A stretch of 34,712 nucleotides of DNA, from contig JAOUMU010000021.1 in the NCBI GenBank assembly GCA_029881335.1, positions 1 to 34,712 of the forward strand, in the 5' to 3' direction. The stretch comes from Nitrospinota bacterium (GTDB lineage Bacteria > Nitrospinota_A > UBA7883). Below, piece after piece: positions 1 to 9,456 of the stretch. The stretch's first letter is position 1. Each line of letters begins with the position of its first letter. The translations under genes and the position numbers were made by a program. A model generated the notes under the pieces. It saw only the letters and a program-made list of their open reading frames with translations, had not been told where the DNA came from and ran no database searches.

Positions 1-137
1 TCAATCTCGGCTCCCAGCGCCGCCTCGACTGTCATTTTTACAATCTCGCGGCTCAGGTCGGAAAGGTCTTTCTCGGACTTGATATCACGGGCGAGCTCTT
101 TGGCGATCGCCTCCAGTTTCTTGCGGTCTGTCGTCAT
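1..137 (-). CDS. IS256-family transposase, N-terminal part (runs off window)
   Basis: About 45 N-terminal residues are visible, starting MTTDRKKLEAIAKEL and passing through a conserved stretch with KMTVEAALGAEI. In IS256/mutator transposases this helical stretch precedes the 'LGY' segment and the DDE catalytic core, which here would lie beyond position 1. The start at 137 is preferred because AGGAGG lies 9 nt upstream. An in-frame ATG at 143 sits too close to that Shine-Dalgarno sequence. Completeness and activity cannot be judged. The family call rests on recognising the N-terminal pattern only. Confidence 0.75.
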   Translation of the reverse strand, partial: MTTDRKKLEAIAKELARDIKSEKDLSDLSREIVKMTVEAALGAEI

Positions 138-203
138 GCTCATTATCCTCCTTTGCGAAGATTAAGGAATTATGAGCAGTTACACAATTTAATTTACAGA
201 CTC
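1..203 (-). mobile_element. Left end of an IS256-family insertion sequence
   Basis: The stretch carries the 5' end of a mutator-type (IS256) transposase gene reading off the left edge of the window, preceded by about 60 bp of non-coding DNA. On the minus strand that DNA opens with GAGTCTGTAAA and then TTGTGTAAC, which resembles IS256-family terminal repeats. The terminus is placed at about 203 because a protein kinase reading frame running in the same direction is lost there. The other end, the inverted-repeat partner and the target duplication lie outside the window, so the exact border is approximate. Confidence 0.75.
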
Positions 204-376
204 TCGAGTTTTGACAGTATATTTACTTCTTTAACAAACCTTCTAACTGAATTATCACTTATATCTATGAGTGTTTTTACCGCATATTCCTTACTTTCAT
301 TTTCTCGAATACAACTCCATACTTCCCCAAATCCTCCGGATCCCAACTCTCTTCTTTTAATATAATCAGGCATCAT
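204..376 (-). pseudogene. Hanks-type Ser/Thr protein kinase, 5' fragment cut by the IS
   Basis: The fragment encodes about 57 residues of a eukaryotic-like kinase N-lobe. It shows the glycine-rich loop GSGGFGEVW (residues 12-20), the ATP-anchoring lysine in YAVKTL (K34) and a glutamate in the following helix (FVKEVNIL, E50) that would salt-bridge to it. A good ribosome-binding site (AGGAGG) precedes the ATG pair at 376/373. The frame then enters the IS256-like end and stops after three or four residues. The catalytic loop (HRD), DFG and C-lobe are missing, so no kinase activity is expected. Its AT-rich composition differs from proB next door, suggesting it was itself acquired. The rest of the gene may lie beyond the IS, outside the window. 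Confidence 0.75.
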
Positions 377-447
377 TCCTCCTGTCTGTCAACGGTCATT
401 TCTCACCTTATGAATTAAAAACTTGCCTCAAACACTCAGTTTTATCA

Positions 448-1596
448 TTACTTGAGCAGCACCATATCATCCCGATGCATAACCTCATCATAGAATTTGT
501 ATCCAAGGATGTTCTCTATCTCGCTGGATCTGCATCCTTTGATCTTTTCCATCTCGTGGGAATGGTAGTTCACCAGCCCCTTGCCAAAGACCGCGCCATC
601 CGGCCCTTTCACCTCCACCGCCTCGCCTGATTCGAAATCCCCCTCCACCGATGCCACCCCGGAGGCGAGCAGGCTTTTCCCCATTGTCAGCAACGCTTGT
701 CTCGCGCCGCCATCCACCACTAAGGCGCCCCGGGGTTTCAGCGTAAACTCTATCCAGTGCTTCTTGCTGTTCATGGGGTCGTCGTGGGGGAAAAAGAATG
801 TGCCGATATCCCCCCCCTCCATGGCGTCCTTGAGGCTGTTTTCCCTGGCCCCAGGAAGGATGATGGTTGACGCGCCAAACCGTGACGCCTCCTTTGCGGC
901 CCGCACCTTGCTCGCCATGCCCCCCAGCCCCGTGCGGCTGGAGGAGTCCCCCGCCACCGCGAAGATCCCCTCGTCCACCTCCTCTACGAACTCTATCTTC
1001 GTCGCTTCCTTGTCCAGCCTTGGGTCGGCGGAGTATAGCCCGTCCACGTCAGAGAGGATCGCCAGAAGGTCCGCTTCCATAAGGTTGGTCACTCTGGCGG
1101 ACAAGGTGTCGTTGTCGCCGAATTTTATCTCATGCACCGCCACAGTGTCGTTCTCATTGATAATCGGAATGGCGCCGAAGTCGAAAAGGGAATTTATCGT
1201 GTTTCGAGAATTCAGGAACCTGCGGCGGTTGGCCATATCGTCATGGGTCAGCAGCACCTGCCCCACTTTCAGCCCGTGGATCTCGAAGCATTTGGCCCAA
1301 AGCGAAATCAGCCGCCCCTGCCCCACAGCTGCTGCCGCCTGCTGCACAGGGATGGGCAGACCCCTGCGCGGTATTCCCAAGGCCTTGGTCCCCAAAGACA
1401 CGGAACCGGAACTCACCACCGCCACCTTGCACCCGCTTTCGGTCAGCCCCGCTACATGACCGACGATCCGCGAAACCACGTTCTCGTCCAGATCCTCATA
1501 TTTCTCACCGGTCAGCACACCACTGCCCACCTTCACCACTATCCTCCGGGCGTCTGTCAACAAGCGGCGACGGCGTTCCTTTTGATCGCTTGTCAT
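448..1596 (-). CDS. proB: Glutamate 5-kinase with C-terminal PUA domain
   Basis: Phosphorylates L-glutamate with ATP to gamma-glutamyl phosphate, the first step of proline synthesis in the cytoplasm. The 382-residue protein has the amino-acid-kinase fold. The N-terminal strand and glycine loop are RRIVVKVGSGVLTGE (K22), the glutamate/phosphate-binding segment is INENDTVAVHEIKFGDNDT, and the nucleotide segment is LSDVDGLYSADPR. The last ~100 residues match a PUA domain, as in E. coli ProB, and the length is normal for the two-domain form. The start codon overlaps the trpD stop (ATGA), so translation is probably coupled. proA is not adjacent. A C8 run inside the gene (810-817) does not break the frame. 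Confidence 0.96.
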   Translation of the reverse strand: MTSDQKERRRRLLTDARRIVVKVGSGVLTGEKYEDLDENVVSRIVGHVAGLTESGCKVAVVSSGSVSLGTKALGIPRRGLPIPVQQAAAAVGQGRLISLWAKCFEIHGLKVGQVLLTHDDMANRRRFLNSRNTINSLFDFGAIPIINENDTVAVHEIKFGDNDTLSARVTNLMEADLLAILSDVDGLYSADPRLDKEATKIEFVEEVDEGIFAVAGDSSSRTGLGGMASKVRAAKEASRFGASTIILPGARENSLKDAMEGGDIGTFFFPHDDPMNSKKHWIEFTLKPRGALVVDGGARQALLTMGKSLLASGVASVEGDFESGEAVEVKGPDGAVFGKGLVNYHSHEMEKIKGCRSSEIENILGYKFYDEVMHRDDMVLLK

Positions 1597-2603
1597 ACCC
1601 CGCAGAACTCGATTAGTTTTTCCAGCTTGGCCATGGCCGCGCCGGAATCTATCGCCTCGGCGGCCAGGATTATCCCTTCACCCATGGAGGCAGCCTTGCC
1701 GGAAACCAATATCGCCGCCCCGGCGTTGAGCAGAACCACATCCCTGGGGGCGCCTTTTTTGCCGGAGAGCAGATCGCGCAATATGACCGCGTTCCGCGCC
1801 GCGTCGCCCCCCCTTATCTCTTCGATGGACCGGGGGTAGAGCCCGTAATCCTCCGGCTTTACGGTAAAGTTTTCCACTCTTCCATCCTTGAAGGAAGATA
1901 TGGTAGTGGGGCCTGTGATGGTGATTTCGTCCAACCCATCGGAGCCGTGGACCACCATCACATGGCGGCTGCCCAGCTTCCCCAGCACCTTGGCGATTGG
2001 CTCCACCAGCGCGTCTGAATAGACCCCCACCACCTGAGCCTTAGCCCCGGCCGGGTTAGTCAACGGGCCTAGAATATTGAATATGGTTCTTATTCCGATT
2101 TCGCGGCGCGGGCCGATGGCGTATTTCATGGCCCCATGCATTAGCGGCGCGAAGAGAAACCCGATCCCCACCTCGGTAAGGCATTCCTCCACATGGTTCA
2201 CCTCCGCCTGGATATTCACTCCCAGCGCCGCCAGCACGTCCGCCGAGCCGGACTTGGAGGATACCGCCTTGTTGCCATGCTTGGCCACGGTGATCCCGGC
2301 AGCGGACGCTACGAATGCCGACGCCGTGGATATGTTGAACGTTCCGGATTCGTCGCCCCCGGTGCCACATGTGTCCACCACCGGCTCCGGACCAGGATCC
2401 ACCTTCACAGACTTCTCCCTCATCACTCTCGCGGCGCCGGATATCTCCTCCACCGTCTCCCCCTTCAGGCGCAGCGCTGTCAGGAAAGAGCCTATCTGCG
2501 CCTCCGACGCCCCCCCGGTCATTATCTCCTCCATCACCTGGACCATCTCCGCCTCTTCCAGGTTCTGACAATGGATCAACTTGCCAATCGCCTCCTTTAT
2601 CAT
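1593..2603 (-). CDS. trpD: Anthranilate phosphoribosyltransferase
   Basis: Joins anthranilate to 5-phosphoribosyl diphosphate, the second dedicated step of tryptophan synthesis. The 336-residue length is typical of the stand-alone enzyme. Visible motifs are VDTCGTGGDESGTFNIST with the PRPP-binding GTGGD loop (residues 80-84), KHGNKAVSSKSGSADVL (anthranilate and phosphate contacts, about 108-124), and IGPRREIGIRTIFNILGPLT. The start is supported by GAGGGG 7 nt upstream of the ATG. It lies 10 nt after trpG and overlaps proB by 4 nt, so trpG-trpD-proB is one transcription unit. The other trp genes are not in view. Confidence 0.97.
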   Translation of the reverse strand: MIKEAIGKLIHCQNLEEAEMVQVMEEIMTGGASEAQIGSFLTALRLKGETVEEISGAARVMREKSVKVDPGPEPVVDTCGTGGDESGTFNISTASAFVASAAGITVAKHGNKAVSSKSGSADVLAALGVNIQAEVNHVEECLTEVGIGFLFAPLMHGAMKYAIGPRREIGIRTIFNILGPLTNPAGAKAQVVGVYSDALVEPIAKVLGKLGSRHVMVVHGSDGLDEITITGPTTISSFKDGRVENFTVKPEDYGLYPRSIEEIRGGDAARNAVILRDLLSGKKGAPRDVVLLNAGAAILVSGKAASMGEGIILAAEAIDSGAAMAKLEKLIEFCGV

Positions 2604-2613
2604 CTATTTCCCC

Positions 2614-3177
2614 TCATATTCTCAGAAAGTTTTTCAGAATATCCTTTCCATGCTCGCAGATAATCGATTCCGGGTGGAACTGCACTCCTTCCACTGACGC
2701 GCTCTTGTGCCGGATGCCCATGATATCTCCATCCGGCGCCCGCGCGGTGATCTGGAACTGATCCGGCAGGCTGGCCTCCTCCACCACCAGTGAATGATAT
2801 CGCGTGGCCATAAACCCCATGGGTAAGCCGAGAAACACGCCCTTGCCGTCATGTTCGATCCTGCTGGTTTTTCCGTGCATCAGGCGTCTTGCCTTGATTA
2901 TTCTGGCGCCAAAAGCCGCCGCCATCGACTGATGCCCCAGACACACGCCCAGAATAGGGGTCTTGCCGGTCATCTTTAGCACAAGCTCCATGCATATCCC
3001 CGCTTCGTTGGGTGTCTTCGGCCCAGGGGAGATGACTATCCGCTCCGGATTCATCCGCTCCACCTCCTCCACGGTGATGGCGTCGTTGCGGACCACTTCC
3101 ACCTGTTGACCCAACTCGATAAGGTACTGGGCCAGGTTGTAGGTGAAGGAGTCGTAATTGTCTATTAAAAGCAACAT
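2614..3177 (-). CDS. trpG: Anthranilate synthase glutaminase subunit (or 4-amino-4-deoxychorismate synthase glutaminase)
   Basis: Class I glutamine amidotransferase of 187 residues that releases ammonia from glutamine for chorismate amination. It begins with the family hallmark MLLLIDNYDSFTYNL. The nucleophile is Cys79 in GVCLGHQS, and the other triad members are His168 and Glu170 in VQFHPES. The ATG at 3177 is chosen over the upstream one at 3216 because homologues start at this point. The Shine-Dalgarno is weak. A TATACT box at 3204-3209 could be a -10, but no good -35 is seen. Next to trpD it most likely serves TrpE, encoded elsewhere. Such subunits often also serve folate synthesis (PabA). 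Confidence 0.93.
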   Translation of the reverse strand: MLLLIDNYDSFTYNLAQYLIELGQQVEVVRNDAITVEEVERMNPERIVISPGPKTPNEAGICMELVLKMTGKTPILGVCLGHQSMAAAFGARIIKARRLMHGKTSRIEHDGKGVFLGLPMGFMATRYHSLVVEEASLPDQFQITARAPDGDIMGIRHKSASVEGVQFHPESIICEHGKDILKNFLRI

Positions 3178-3335
3178 GGTATCCGTCTGTTTTTGATCAG
3201 CATAGTATAGGGCCAACGAGCCGCGGAAAGGAAGAGGTGATGCTGAAAATACGTTTGCTCTCTGGCGCGGTCAGAATATTGATAATACAGAAACTATGGA
3301 AATAACCACCATACCACGTGCCAAGCTATCGCATT

Positions 3336-3747
3336 TCATCTCAGATATGCGCGGATAGCAGTATTAATCGCCCAGGCTCGTTCTCCAATCATGGTGTGCC
3401 CGAGGCCTGGGATGATTAAGATTCCCGCTCTGGGATAGAGGGGGAGGTGTATATCCTTCTGCCACGTTGGGCCTGAAAGGCAATAGGGCTGTGCGATTCC
3501 TGCTACCAGATCTATATCCGCCCCCCCCGTTCGTTGTGGCAGTTGTCTGGGCGCTGCCGGCGATGACGACGCCCGGCCGCCAAAAGGCCATCGACCCGGT
3601 GGAGATATCGTCGCCGCAGAAATATCCGGAGGTCGGATTCGCATCCGATTCCTTCGATTCCATCATCTGGATCATGATGTAATCAAGCCACGCCTGATCA
3701 TCGGGACCGTCGACGGGCGGAGCATGAAAGAATATTGCGCCCAGGCT
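3336..3747 (-). pseudogene. Frameshifted 3' remnant of a probable alpha/beta-hydrolase
   Basis: Two minus-strand frames together read like one degraded protein. The upstream frame (3747 to about 3529) carries a stretch with AWLDYIMIQMMESKESDANP and GDDISTGSMAFWRPGVV. The downstream frame (about 3521 to 3336) ends IHLPLYPRAGILIIPGLGHT followed by MIGERAWAINTAIRAYLR, the usual C-terminal pattern of alpha/beta-hydrolases with a catalytic-type His in GxGH. The frames differ by one base and meet at a G8 tract (minus strand, 3521-3528), so one extra G would explain the break. A stop at 3748-3750 and the IS3 remnant replace the N-terminal half. The substrate cannot be named. No gene is seen in 3217-3335. 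Confidence 0.5.
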
Positions 3748-3787
3748 CTATACGATTTTTTGCCGAAAACTTTGGGCGCAGTTTCCC

Positions 3788-4015
3788 GGCAGTCCTAATG
3801 ACAACGCCTTCGCCGAATGGTTCATGAAAGCGCTTAAATACCAGGAGGCGCCCCTATGGGAGAATGAGAGCTTCACAGACTTTGTGGAAGGGATTCCGGA
3901 GCTCATCAAGAGCGTCTATAACCGAAAGCGGATTCACTCCGGGATCGGCTACTTGCCGCCGATGAAATACTCTCCTTACACATTCGCGGCCAGCTTTCGA
4001 TATTGCAAACCATAA
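3788..4015 (+). mobile_element. 3' remnant of an IS3-family transposase (OrfB)
   Basis: The plus-strand frame encodes GSPNDNAFAEWFMKALKYQE and then NRKRIHSGIGYLPPMKY. This is the C-terminal end of IS3-family OrfB transposases, including the last acidic residue (E) of the DDE triad in NAFAEWF. The first two catalytic Asp residues, OrfA and the left terminal repeat are missing, so it is a dead fragment. The final ten or so residues (to the stop at 4015) are simply the antisense of the sucrose synthase end. The real element border is therefore near 3975. It sits exactly between the hydrolase remnant and the sucrose synthase stop codon. Confidence 0.7.
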
Positions 4016-6354
4016 AACATCTCCAGGTATCTACGGGTTTCGGCCCGCTCCAGGTTGGTCACGTATTTCCAGAAGCCATAAACCCGGGAGAGGGTCATCA
4101 TCTTTTCGGCGTATCGCTCCCAGGTATACCGGCTTTGGACTCTGGAGACGCCGCCTGTGGATATCAGCTCCCAATAATCCCGAGAATTGGAGCATCGCTC
4201 AAAAAAGTCGGCCAGTTTCTCGGCCGCTTCCGCTCCATGGTTCGGATCTATATGAAAACCGGACACCCCATCCTCGATGATCTCCAGAGGTCCACCGAAG
4301 CAGGTGGCGAAGGTAGGAAGCCCGGATATCATCGCTTCGATGACGGTCAGGCCGAACGCCTCGAAGAGAGCCGGCTGAACGAAAATGCCTCTGTGGTCCG
4401 CAATCACCCGATAAAGCTCACCAGCGAAGGCCTTGTCCAGACGGGCGCCGATCCAGCGGACATTATTATCAAGCTGATGGCGGGTCATCAATTCGTGCAT
4501 CCACTCGATCTGGCCTCTCTCCTCCTGATCCTGCGAGTGGTCCGGATTCAGTTGACCGGCGATGATCAGCATGTTGGCCTTCTCCCGCAAGCGCGGTGAG
4601 TTGGCGTACCATTCCACCAGGCCGGTAATATTCTTGATGTGATCCAGGCGGGCCATGGTGAAAATAATAGGTTTTTCCCTGTTTTCATAATTACCCCGAC
4701 GGCCCTCCCCCTCTCCGTCTCCGTTTATCAGGATTTCGATCTCCTCATGAAACAACTTCAGCCTGCGGGACTTTTCGGTGAAAGGGAAATATATGTCTGA
4801 ATCCGCACCTGGCGAAACTATATTGAACTTCGGATCGTATACATCTATCCCGTTCGTCACTCGATATAAACCGGGCATCGTGAAGGATGAGTAGCTTTCG
4901 TATTGCCCCACGGAGTCGGCCTTGCCGGATATTTCCTGAAAAGTGGATGTTATTATGAAATCGGCGTAGTTCATGGCGACAAGGTCCGCCGTGAACTGAC
5001 AGGAGAAATGATATTTCTCCTCGTTGTCCTTCCAGTAAAGATCGGAGAAGAGGTACTTGGTCTTTTCCAGGGCATGGGCGATGTTGCATTGGGTCACCTT
5101 CATTTTATCCGACATCAGCGAGGCGACCAGGTTGCCGTCGGAGTAGTTGCCCACGATAAGGTCCGGTCTTCCGGCAAGCTCGGCGGTCACCTCCCTGGAG
5201 GCCTCCTCGGCGAAGCGCTCCAGGTGGGGCCATATTTTAAACCGGGATATCCAATGGGGAATCACCTCCCCACTGTCGTTGGTGAATGGAACCCGTAATA
5301 TGATGGCGTTCTCGGTTCCGTTGATCTTTTCGATCCGTTGATCGCAAGTGGTACCGTTGGCTTCCGGTAAAAGCCGACTGATCACTACTATCCTCGGCTT
5401 TATGGTCAGTCCTTGCTGGACAACCAGTCTTAACATCTCTTTTTCCAGAGCCCGCACCTGGTCCAAAATATATACTACCTGTCCACCCGTATCCGGCAGG
5501 CCCAGCGCCTTTGCCTGGCTGAAATAACCATGGGGTGAGATGATGGCGATGGAGAATATCATCGGCACTCGGGCAAGGAATTTTTCCAATCGATCGGGAT
5601 CCGGCGCTTCCAGTATATCTGTCAGCCACTGCATCGTCTCGGCCACTCTTCCTATGGTGTGGCCCCATCCTGGCTCGAACCCATAATCCTGAAGGACATG
5701 CCGGATACTTTCCACCGATTCGGACTTGGAACGATGCAAAAGCAGACTCTCTGCGCGTCTTAATGCGGAGCGAAGTTTCGAGACATTAGTTATCCTGTCG
5801 TTGACCATCAGCTGTGTTCCGCGGTATTGATGAACCCGTAAAAAATCCAGAATTAACGCACTTCCCCTCTCCATATCCTGGAAAAGCTGGCTGGAAAGCT
5901 TCCGGTTGAGAAACTCCACACCCCTGCCAATGGAGCGTGTCTCTTTCATCCTGGGAAATCCCCGATTGAAAGGTTCCATATCTATTTCCAGGGTCCATCC
6001 GTTTTCCTTGCCAATGGCGATCCTCTCCTTCACCTGCAGGTACTCGGAAACGGAGATCGCCGTCACAGAAAGGGGTTCTGCGCAAAGGCGAATATGCTCC
6101 CACTCCCCTATGCGCGGTCGGTGGGCGACATATATATACGGATCTTCAACAGCCGCCTCCTGGACGCCTGTGAAAAACTCTGTGAAGGGGGAGCTACCAA
6201 TCTCTTCCACCCCGCTCTCCCGGGCGAAGCTGACGAAAGTTTCCAACACCTCAGTGCGCAACAGAAGCTTTTTCCCGGCGGAGAAGAATGCGCGCATTAT
6301 TGGAGCCGACTGGTCCGCGTGTTTGGTAAAATATTCTTTGATGTCCGGATTCAT
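3976..6354 (-). CDS. Sucrose synthase (GT4 family), C-terminus probably clipped
   Basis: Catalyses the reversible reaction sucrose + NDP = NDP-glucose + fructose. It is 792 residues from the chosen start, near the usual ~800. It has the long sucrose-synthase N-terminal region, then the GT-B core: [20 protein letters not shown], the segment with [39 protein letters not shown], and the EAFGLTVIE donor motif (E665 and E673). The ATG at 6354 is preferred over 6384 because it has AGAGGA upstream and overlaps the stop of the preceding gene (ATGA). The protein ends RKLAANV. Family members usually continue with a short tail such as PLA.., and the IS3 remnant begins right here, so a few residues seem lost. 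A Gly/Glu-rich stretch near residues 544-553 looks like a flexible insertion. Confidence 0.93.
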   Translation of the reverse strand: MNPDIKEYFTKHADQSAPIMRAFFSAGKKLLLRTEVLETFVSFARESGVEEIGSSPFTEFFTGVQEAAVEDPYIYVAHRPRIGEWEHIRLCAEPLSVTAISVSEYLQVKERIAIGKENGWTLEIDMEPFNRGFPRMKETRSIGRGVEFLNRKLSSQLFQDMERGSALILDFLRVHQYRGTQLMVNDRITNVSKLRSALRRAESLLLHRSKSESVESIRHVLQDYGFEPGWGHTIGRVAETMQWLTDILEAPDPDRLEKFLARVPMIFSIAIISPHGYFSQAKALGLPDTGGQVVYILDQVRALEKEMLRLVVQQGLTIKPRIVVISRLLPEANGTTCDQRIEKINGTENAIILRVPFTNDSGEVIPHWISRFKIWPHLERFAEEASREVTAELAGRPDLIVGNYSDGNLVASLMSDKMKVTQCNIAHALEKTKYLFSDLYWKDNEEKYHFSCQFTADLVAMNYADFIITSTFQEISGKADSVGQYESYSSFTMPGLYRVTNGIDVYDPKFNIVSPGADSDIYFPFTEKSRRLKLFHEEIEILINGDGEGEGRRGNYENREKPIIFTMARLDHIKNITGLVEWYANSPRLREKANMLIIAGQLNPDHSQDQEERGQIEWMHELMTRHQLDNNVRWIGARLDKAFAGELYRVIADHRGIFVQPALFEAFGLTVIEAMISGLPTFATCFGGPLEIIEDGVSGFHIDPNHGAEAAEKLADFFERCSNSRDYWELISTGGVSRVQSRYTWERYAEKMMTLSRVYGFWKYVTNLERAETRRYLEMFYGLQYRKLAANV

Positions 6355-8516
6355 CTCACATCCTCTGTTTTTGCTGCAGACCAATCATCGTCGAACCAGC
6401 GGAACTTTTCCACCGCCTCGATTACTCCATTTGCAAAGTGTCCATGGGCAAAATATATTTTGGGCCTTTTGCGAAGTTTTTTTAATTCAGGGCTGTAATT
6501 GCCCACCACCACACCTTGCATCTCGCCCACCAGCATCTCCTCGTCGTTGCCGCTGTCCCCCGCCACCATTATCCGCTCCAGCGGTATTTCCCAGCGCGTC
6601 GCCAGCCGCCGGATGGCCTGCCCTTTGGACGCGCGCGATGGCAAAATATCCAAAAACGCGCCATGGGAGTATATCACCGAAACAGACAATCCAGCCCTGC
6701 GCAGAAGACGGACCACCTCCGCCCTTCCAGGCGCTTTCTCAGGGTCGATAAAGTATGATATTTTATGAGCGCCCTGCCCTTCTTGTGGCTGTAGTTTCAG
6801 GCCGGGCAGTCTATCGAGGATCTTATGTATCCCCTCCGGCTTCCAGCGGTGGTTTATATGGGTGGAGTATCCCCAATCACGCACCAGGTTCGGGCCGTAA
6901 TGGATTTCGGTTCCCACCCCCGTTATCAGGGCGTTCGGCATGGTTATGTCCCATTTGGATAGAGCCTCCAGTGTCAGGTCCAGGCTCCTGCCGGAAGCCA
7001 CCCCGAAGCCTATTTTGTCGCTGGCGTCCAGAAGCATTTGCATCAGCCGGGCCAACGCTTTTCGGTCACCCGTCAAAGTATTGTCTATATCGCAGATCAA
7101 CATCCGGTCGTGGGATACAAGCCGACGGTGCAAGGTCCTCCCAATGGGGCGTCTATCACTCGTTATCACCTTGCCCGCCACCTTAAGGTACGACTTGGCG
7201 TGGGTTTTCCAGGAGTAATGCCTGTCCACCGCTGCCAGGCCTTGCCGGGAATAGTCCCTCCACACCATTCTGTCCGTGACAATGCGGTTGATCGCTTCCC
7301 CGATCTTTACCGGATCGGCCGGATCCACAAGCTCGCCGTTAGAGAGTTTGCGTATGATATCTATCGGGCCGCCATCGTTTGTGGCCACCACCGGCAGCCC
7401 GGATGCCGCCGCCTCCAGCAAAGTCAGCCCGAACGGCTCGTTCCATGCAGGATTCACGAACACTCCACGGCTTCGCGCAGCCTGCCTGTATAAAAGTGGG
7501 ATTTCCTCCTGGGAATGCCGCTTGGGAAATGCGGTTTTCCCATACAAATCGTAATAATCTATCAGATGGATTATTTCCTTGATGGAATCCTTTTGCCCTC
7601 GGGGCAACCGCCGGTAATCGTCCCGGTTTCCCGCCACGATGACCAGGTTCGCGGTTTCCCGCAGCTTCTCGCTTTTTCCATAGGCATGTAACAGCGCTCC
7701 CAGATTCTTCTTCTTGTCAGCTCTGGCCACGCAAAGAATCATCGGCTTTTTAGGCTCGCGCAAAAACCGGTCCACTTCCACCTTAAGCTCGAACGATTCC
7801 TGCCACCATCGGCCGGGAGGAGCGAACCGCGACAGGTCCACCCCTGGAGGGATCACCTGCATCCGATTTGGTTGGTAGTGGTCATACAGCCCATATTGCT
7901 CCTCCACCTCCTGATGGGTGGAGCAGACTACCATCGCCGCGTTTTGCAACGCCTGCTCCTCCGCGTCTATCCTGGTGTCTATGCTGTACTCACGCTCCAT
8001 ATCCTCTTCACTTAGCCCCTGCTCCGCCAGCCCCAGTTTCTTCACCTTCCCCAAGGAATGCGCGGTGAAAGCCAGGGGCACATCCAAAAGAGCGGCCACC
8101 CGCGCTCCCACATATCCCGCGTCGGCGTAATGAGCGTGAATCAGGTCTGGCGCGCGTCCCACGGTTCTCAGATACTTTGCTATATTATCCGCGAAAATGT
8201 CCAGGTATGACCAAAGCTTCTCCTTGCGCACATATCGCCGCACACCGCAGGATATCCTTACTATCCGCGCCTTGTCGGAGATCGGCTCCGTGACCTGGGA
8301 GTAATCGCTTGATATCCGGTTATCCTCCAGAATGCGGGTGATAAGATCCACTCGCTCCACCATCGGCCGGGAAGCCAGCGCAGCGGCCTCCTCCAACACG
8401 TATTTCACCTGGCCGCCAGTGTCCGCATCTCGCCCCAGCTCCAGGTTGTGGGAGCGGATCAGCCCATGGACACTTATCATCAATATGTAATAACCTGGAT
8501 TATCCTCTTTCTTCAT
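6351..8516 (-). CDS. Two-domain sucrose-phosphate synthase / sucrose-phosphate phosphatase
   Basis: Makes sucrose-6-phosphate from UDP-glucose and fructose-6-phosphate, and its second domain can dephosphorylate it to sucrose. The first ~460 residues are a GT4 synthase starting [20 protein letters not shown], with [18 protein letters not shown]-like core strands, and the EPFGLTLLE donor motif (E360/E368 from this start). The last ~250 residues are a HAD phosphatase with DIDNTLTG (nucleophile Asp about 476), a GVASGRS segment and [10 protein letters not shown]. All key acids are present, unlike degenerate phosphatase domains in some fused enzymes. The ATG at 8516 (GGAG just upstream) fits homologues. 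An ATG at 8540 would overlap the fructokinase more deeply. It is flanked by fructokinase and sucrose synthase with overlapping ends. Confidence 0.93.
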   Translation of the reverse strand: MKKEDNPGYYILMISVHGLIRSHNLELGRDADTGGQVKYVLEEAAALASRPMVERVDLITRILEDNRISSDYSQVTEPISDKARIVRISCGVRRYVRKEKLWSYLDIFADNIAKYLRTVGRAPDLIHAHYADAGYVGARVAALLDVPLAFTAHSLGKVKKLGLAEQGLSEEDMEREYSIDTRIDAEEQALQNAAMVVCSTHQEVEEQYGLYDHYQPNRMQVIPPGVDLSRFAPPGRWWQESFELKVEVDRFLREPKKPMILCVARADKKKNLGALLHAYGKSEKLRETANLVIVAGNRDDYRRLPRGQKDSIKEIIHLIDYYDLYGKTAFPKRHSQEEIPLLYRQAARSRGVFVNPAWNEPFGLTLLEAAASGLPVVATNDGGPIDIIRKLSNGELVDPADPVKIGEAINRIVTDRMVWRDYSRQGLAAVDRHYSWKTHAKSYLKVAGKVITSDRRPIGRTLHRRLVSHDRMLICDIDNTLTGDRKALARLMQMLLDASDKIGFGVASGRSLDLTLEALSKWDITMPNALITGVGTEIHYGPNLVRDWGYSTHINHRWKPEGIHKILDRLPGLKLQPQEGQGAHKISYFIDPEKAPGRAEVVRLLRRAGLSVSVIYSHGAFLDILPSRASKGQAIRRLATRWEIPLERIMVAGDSGNDEEMLVGEMQGVVVGNYSPELKKLRKRPKIYFAHGHFANGVIEAVEKFRWFDDDWSAAKTEDVR

Positions 8517-9426
8517 CTTCTCCACGCCATCTCTCCACAATACCGGAATAATGTTTGGCGTTCCGGGTGACGGCCCCTTTCAGGCGGCACACCGACGCGG
8601 CGAACTCCAGCGCCCTGTCAAGTATTTTCGCTTTCTCCCAGCCGGACATCAGCCCCATGATCACTACAGCGCAGAACGCGTCCCCGGCGCCCACGGTGTC
8701 CACCACCTGCTCCACACGCCATGGCGCCCCCTCCACGGCGCCGCTCTCTTCCACCATCATGGCGCCCTTATCCCCGTTGGTGACCACCAGCGCATCCAGT
8801 TTCCAGTCCCTTCTCAGTCCCAGCGCCAACTTGGTCAGGTCCTCTCCCTCCGGTATACTTGCGCCTGTGATCTCCATCAGCTCATCCCGATTCACCTTCA
8901 CATACCTGGCCCCACTCACCAGGGAGCCCAACAGGGGAAGCGGAGTCCACGGCGGGCGCAGGTTGACATCAACAAAGACAGGCGAATCATATTCACTCTT
9001 GAGCCCGAGGAGAGCTTTGCGGGAGACACCGCCGCGGGCCGCCAATGCGCCATGGTAAATCAGAGGGGGAACGCTCCCCACCAAGTTGATGGCCGTTTCA
9101 TTGTCGATGAAGTCATAAGCTACATTTGGTGTGATATCAAAGGAGGGTTCTCCATTGTGGATGGAGACCCGGACCTGCCCTGTGGGATGAGCGGGATCTA
9201 TCTGTACACCGGAAGGATCGAGCCCCCATTGGGTCATGGCGGTTAGAATCTTCTTTCCCAGCGCGTCTTCTCCGATTCGGCTGATGATCAGCGGATCGTA
9301 CCCGAATCCCTTCAGACTCCAAGCTACGTTGAACGGCGCTCCCCCCAGCGCTTCTTCACCATCGGGGAAAACATCGAATAGAATTTCCCCGAAAATGACG
9401 GGTTTTCCCCTGTTTTTCTCGCTCAT
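8500..9426 (-). CDS. PfkB-family sugar kinase, probable fructokinase
   Basis: Ribokinase/PfkB-fold kinase of 308 residues, predicted to phosphorylate fructose. The N-terminal substrate side reads VIFGEILFDVFPDGEEALGG with APFNVAW, typical of bacterial fructokinases. The C-terminal signature DTVGAGDAFCAVV carries the anion hole and catalytic Asp. It heads the sucrose operon. Its end overlaps the start of the sucrose-phosphate synthase gene, as expected if it recaptures the fructose released by sucrose synthase and feeds it back as fructose-6-phosphate. AAGG lies 3 nt before the ATG. Substrate is inferred from family and context, and other hexoses cannot be excluded. Confidence 0.9.
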   Translation of the reverse strand: MSEKNRGKPVIFGEILFDVFPDGEEALGGAPFNVAWSLKGFGYDPLIISRIGEDALGKKILTAMTQWGLDPSGVQIDPAHPTGQVRVSIHNGEPSFDITPNVAYDFIDNETAINLVGSVPPLIYHGALAARGGVSRKALLGLKSEYDSPVFVDVNLRPPWTPLPLLGSLVSGARYVKVNRDELMEITGASIPEGEDLTKLALGLRRDWKLDALVVTNGDKGAMMVEESGAVEGAPWRVEQVVDTVGAGDAFCAVVIMGLMSGWEKAKILDRALEFAASVCRLKGAVTRNAKHYSGIVERWRGEDEERG

Positions 9427-9456
9427 TCGCCTTGACGTGTATAACCCATGATCTTC

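Noticed and set aside
810-817. C8 run in proB as a phase-variation switch
   Set aside because: The frame is intact and C7-C8 runs recur in this GC-rich DNA, so a run alone is not evidence of switching. The same caution applies to the G8 break at 3521-3528.
581-1459. 292-residue plus-strand reading frame
   Set aside because: Antisense to proB. Ser/Pro-rich translation typical of a shadow frame in GC-rich DNA.
5906-6751. 281-residue plus-strand reading frame
   Set aside because: Crosses the antisense of sucrose synthase and sucrose-phosphate synthase. No motif.
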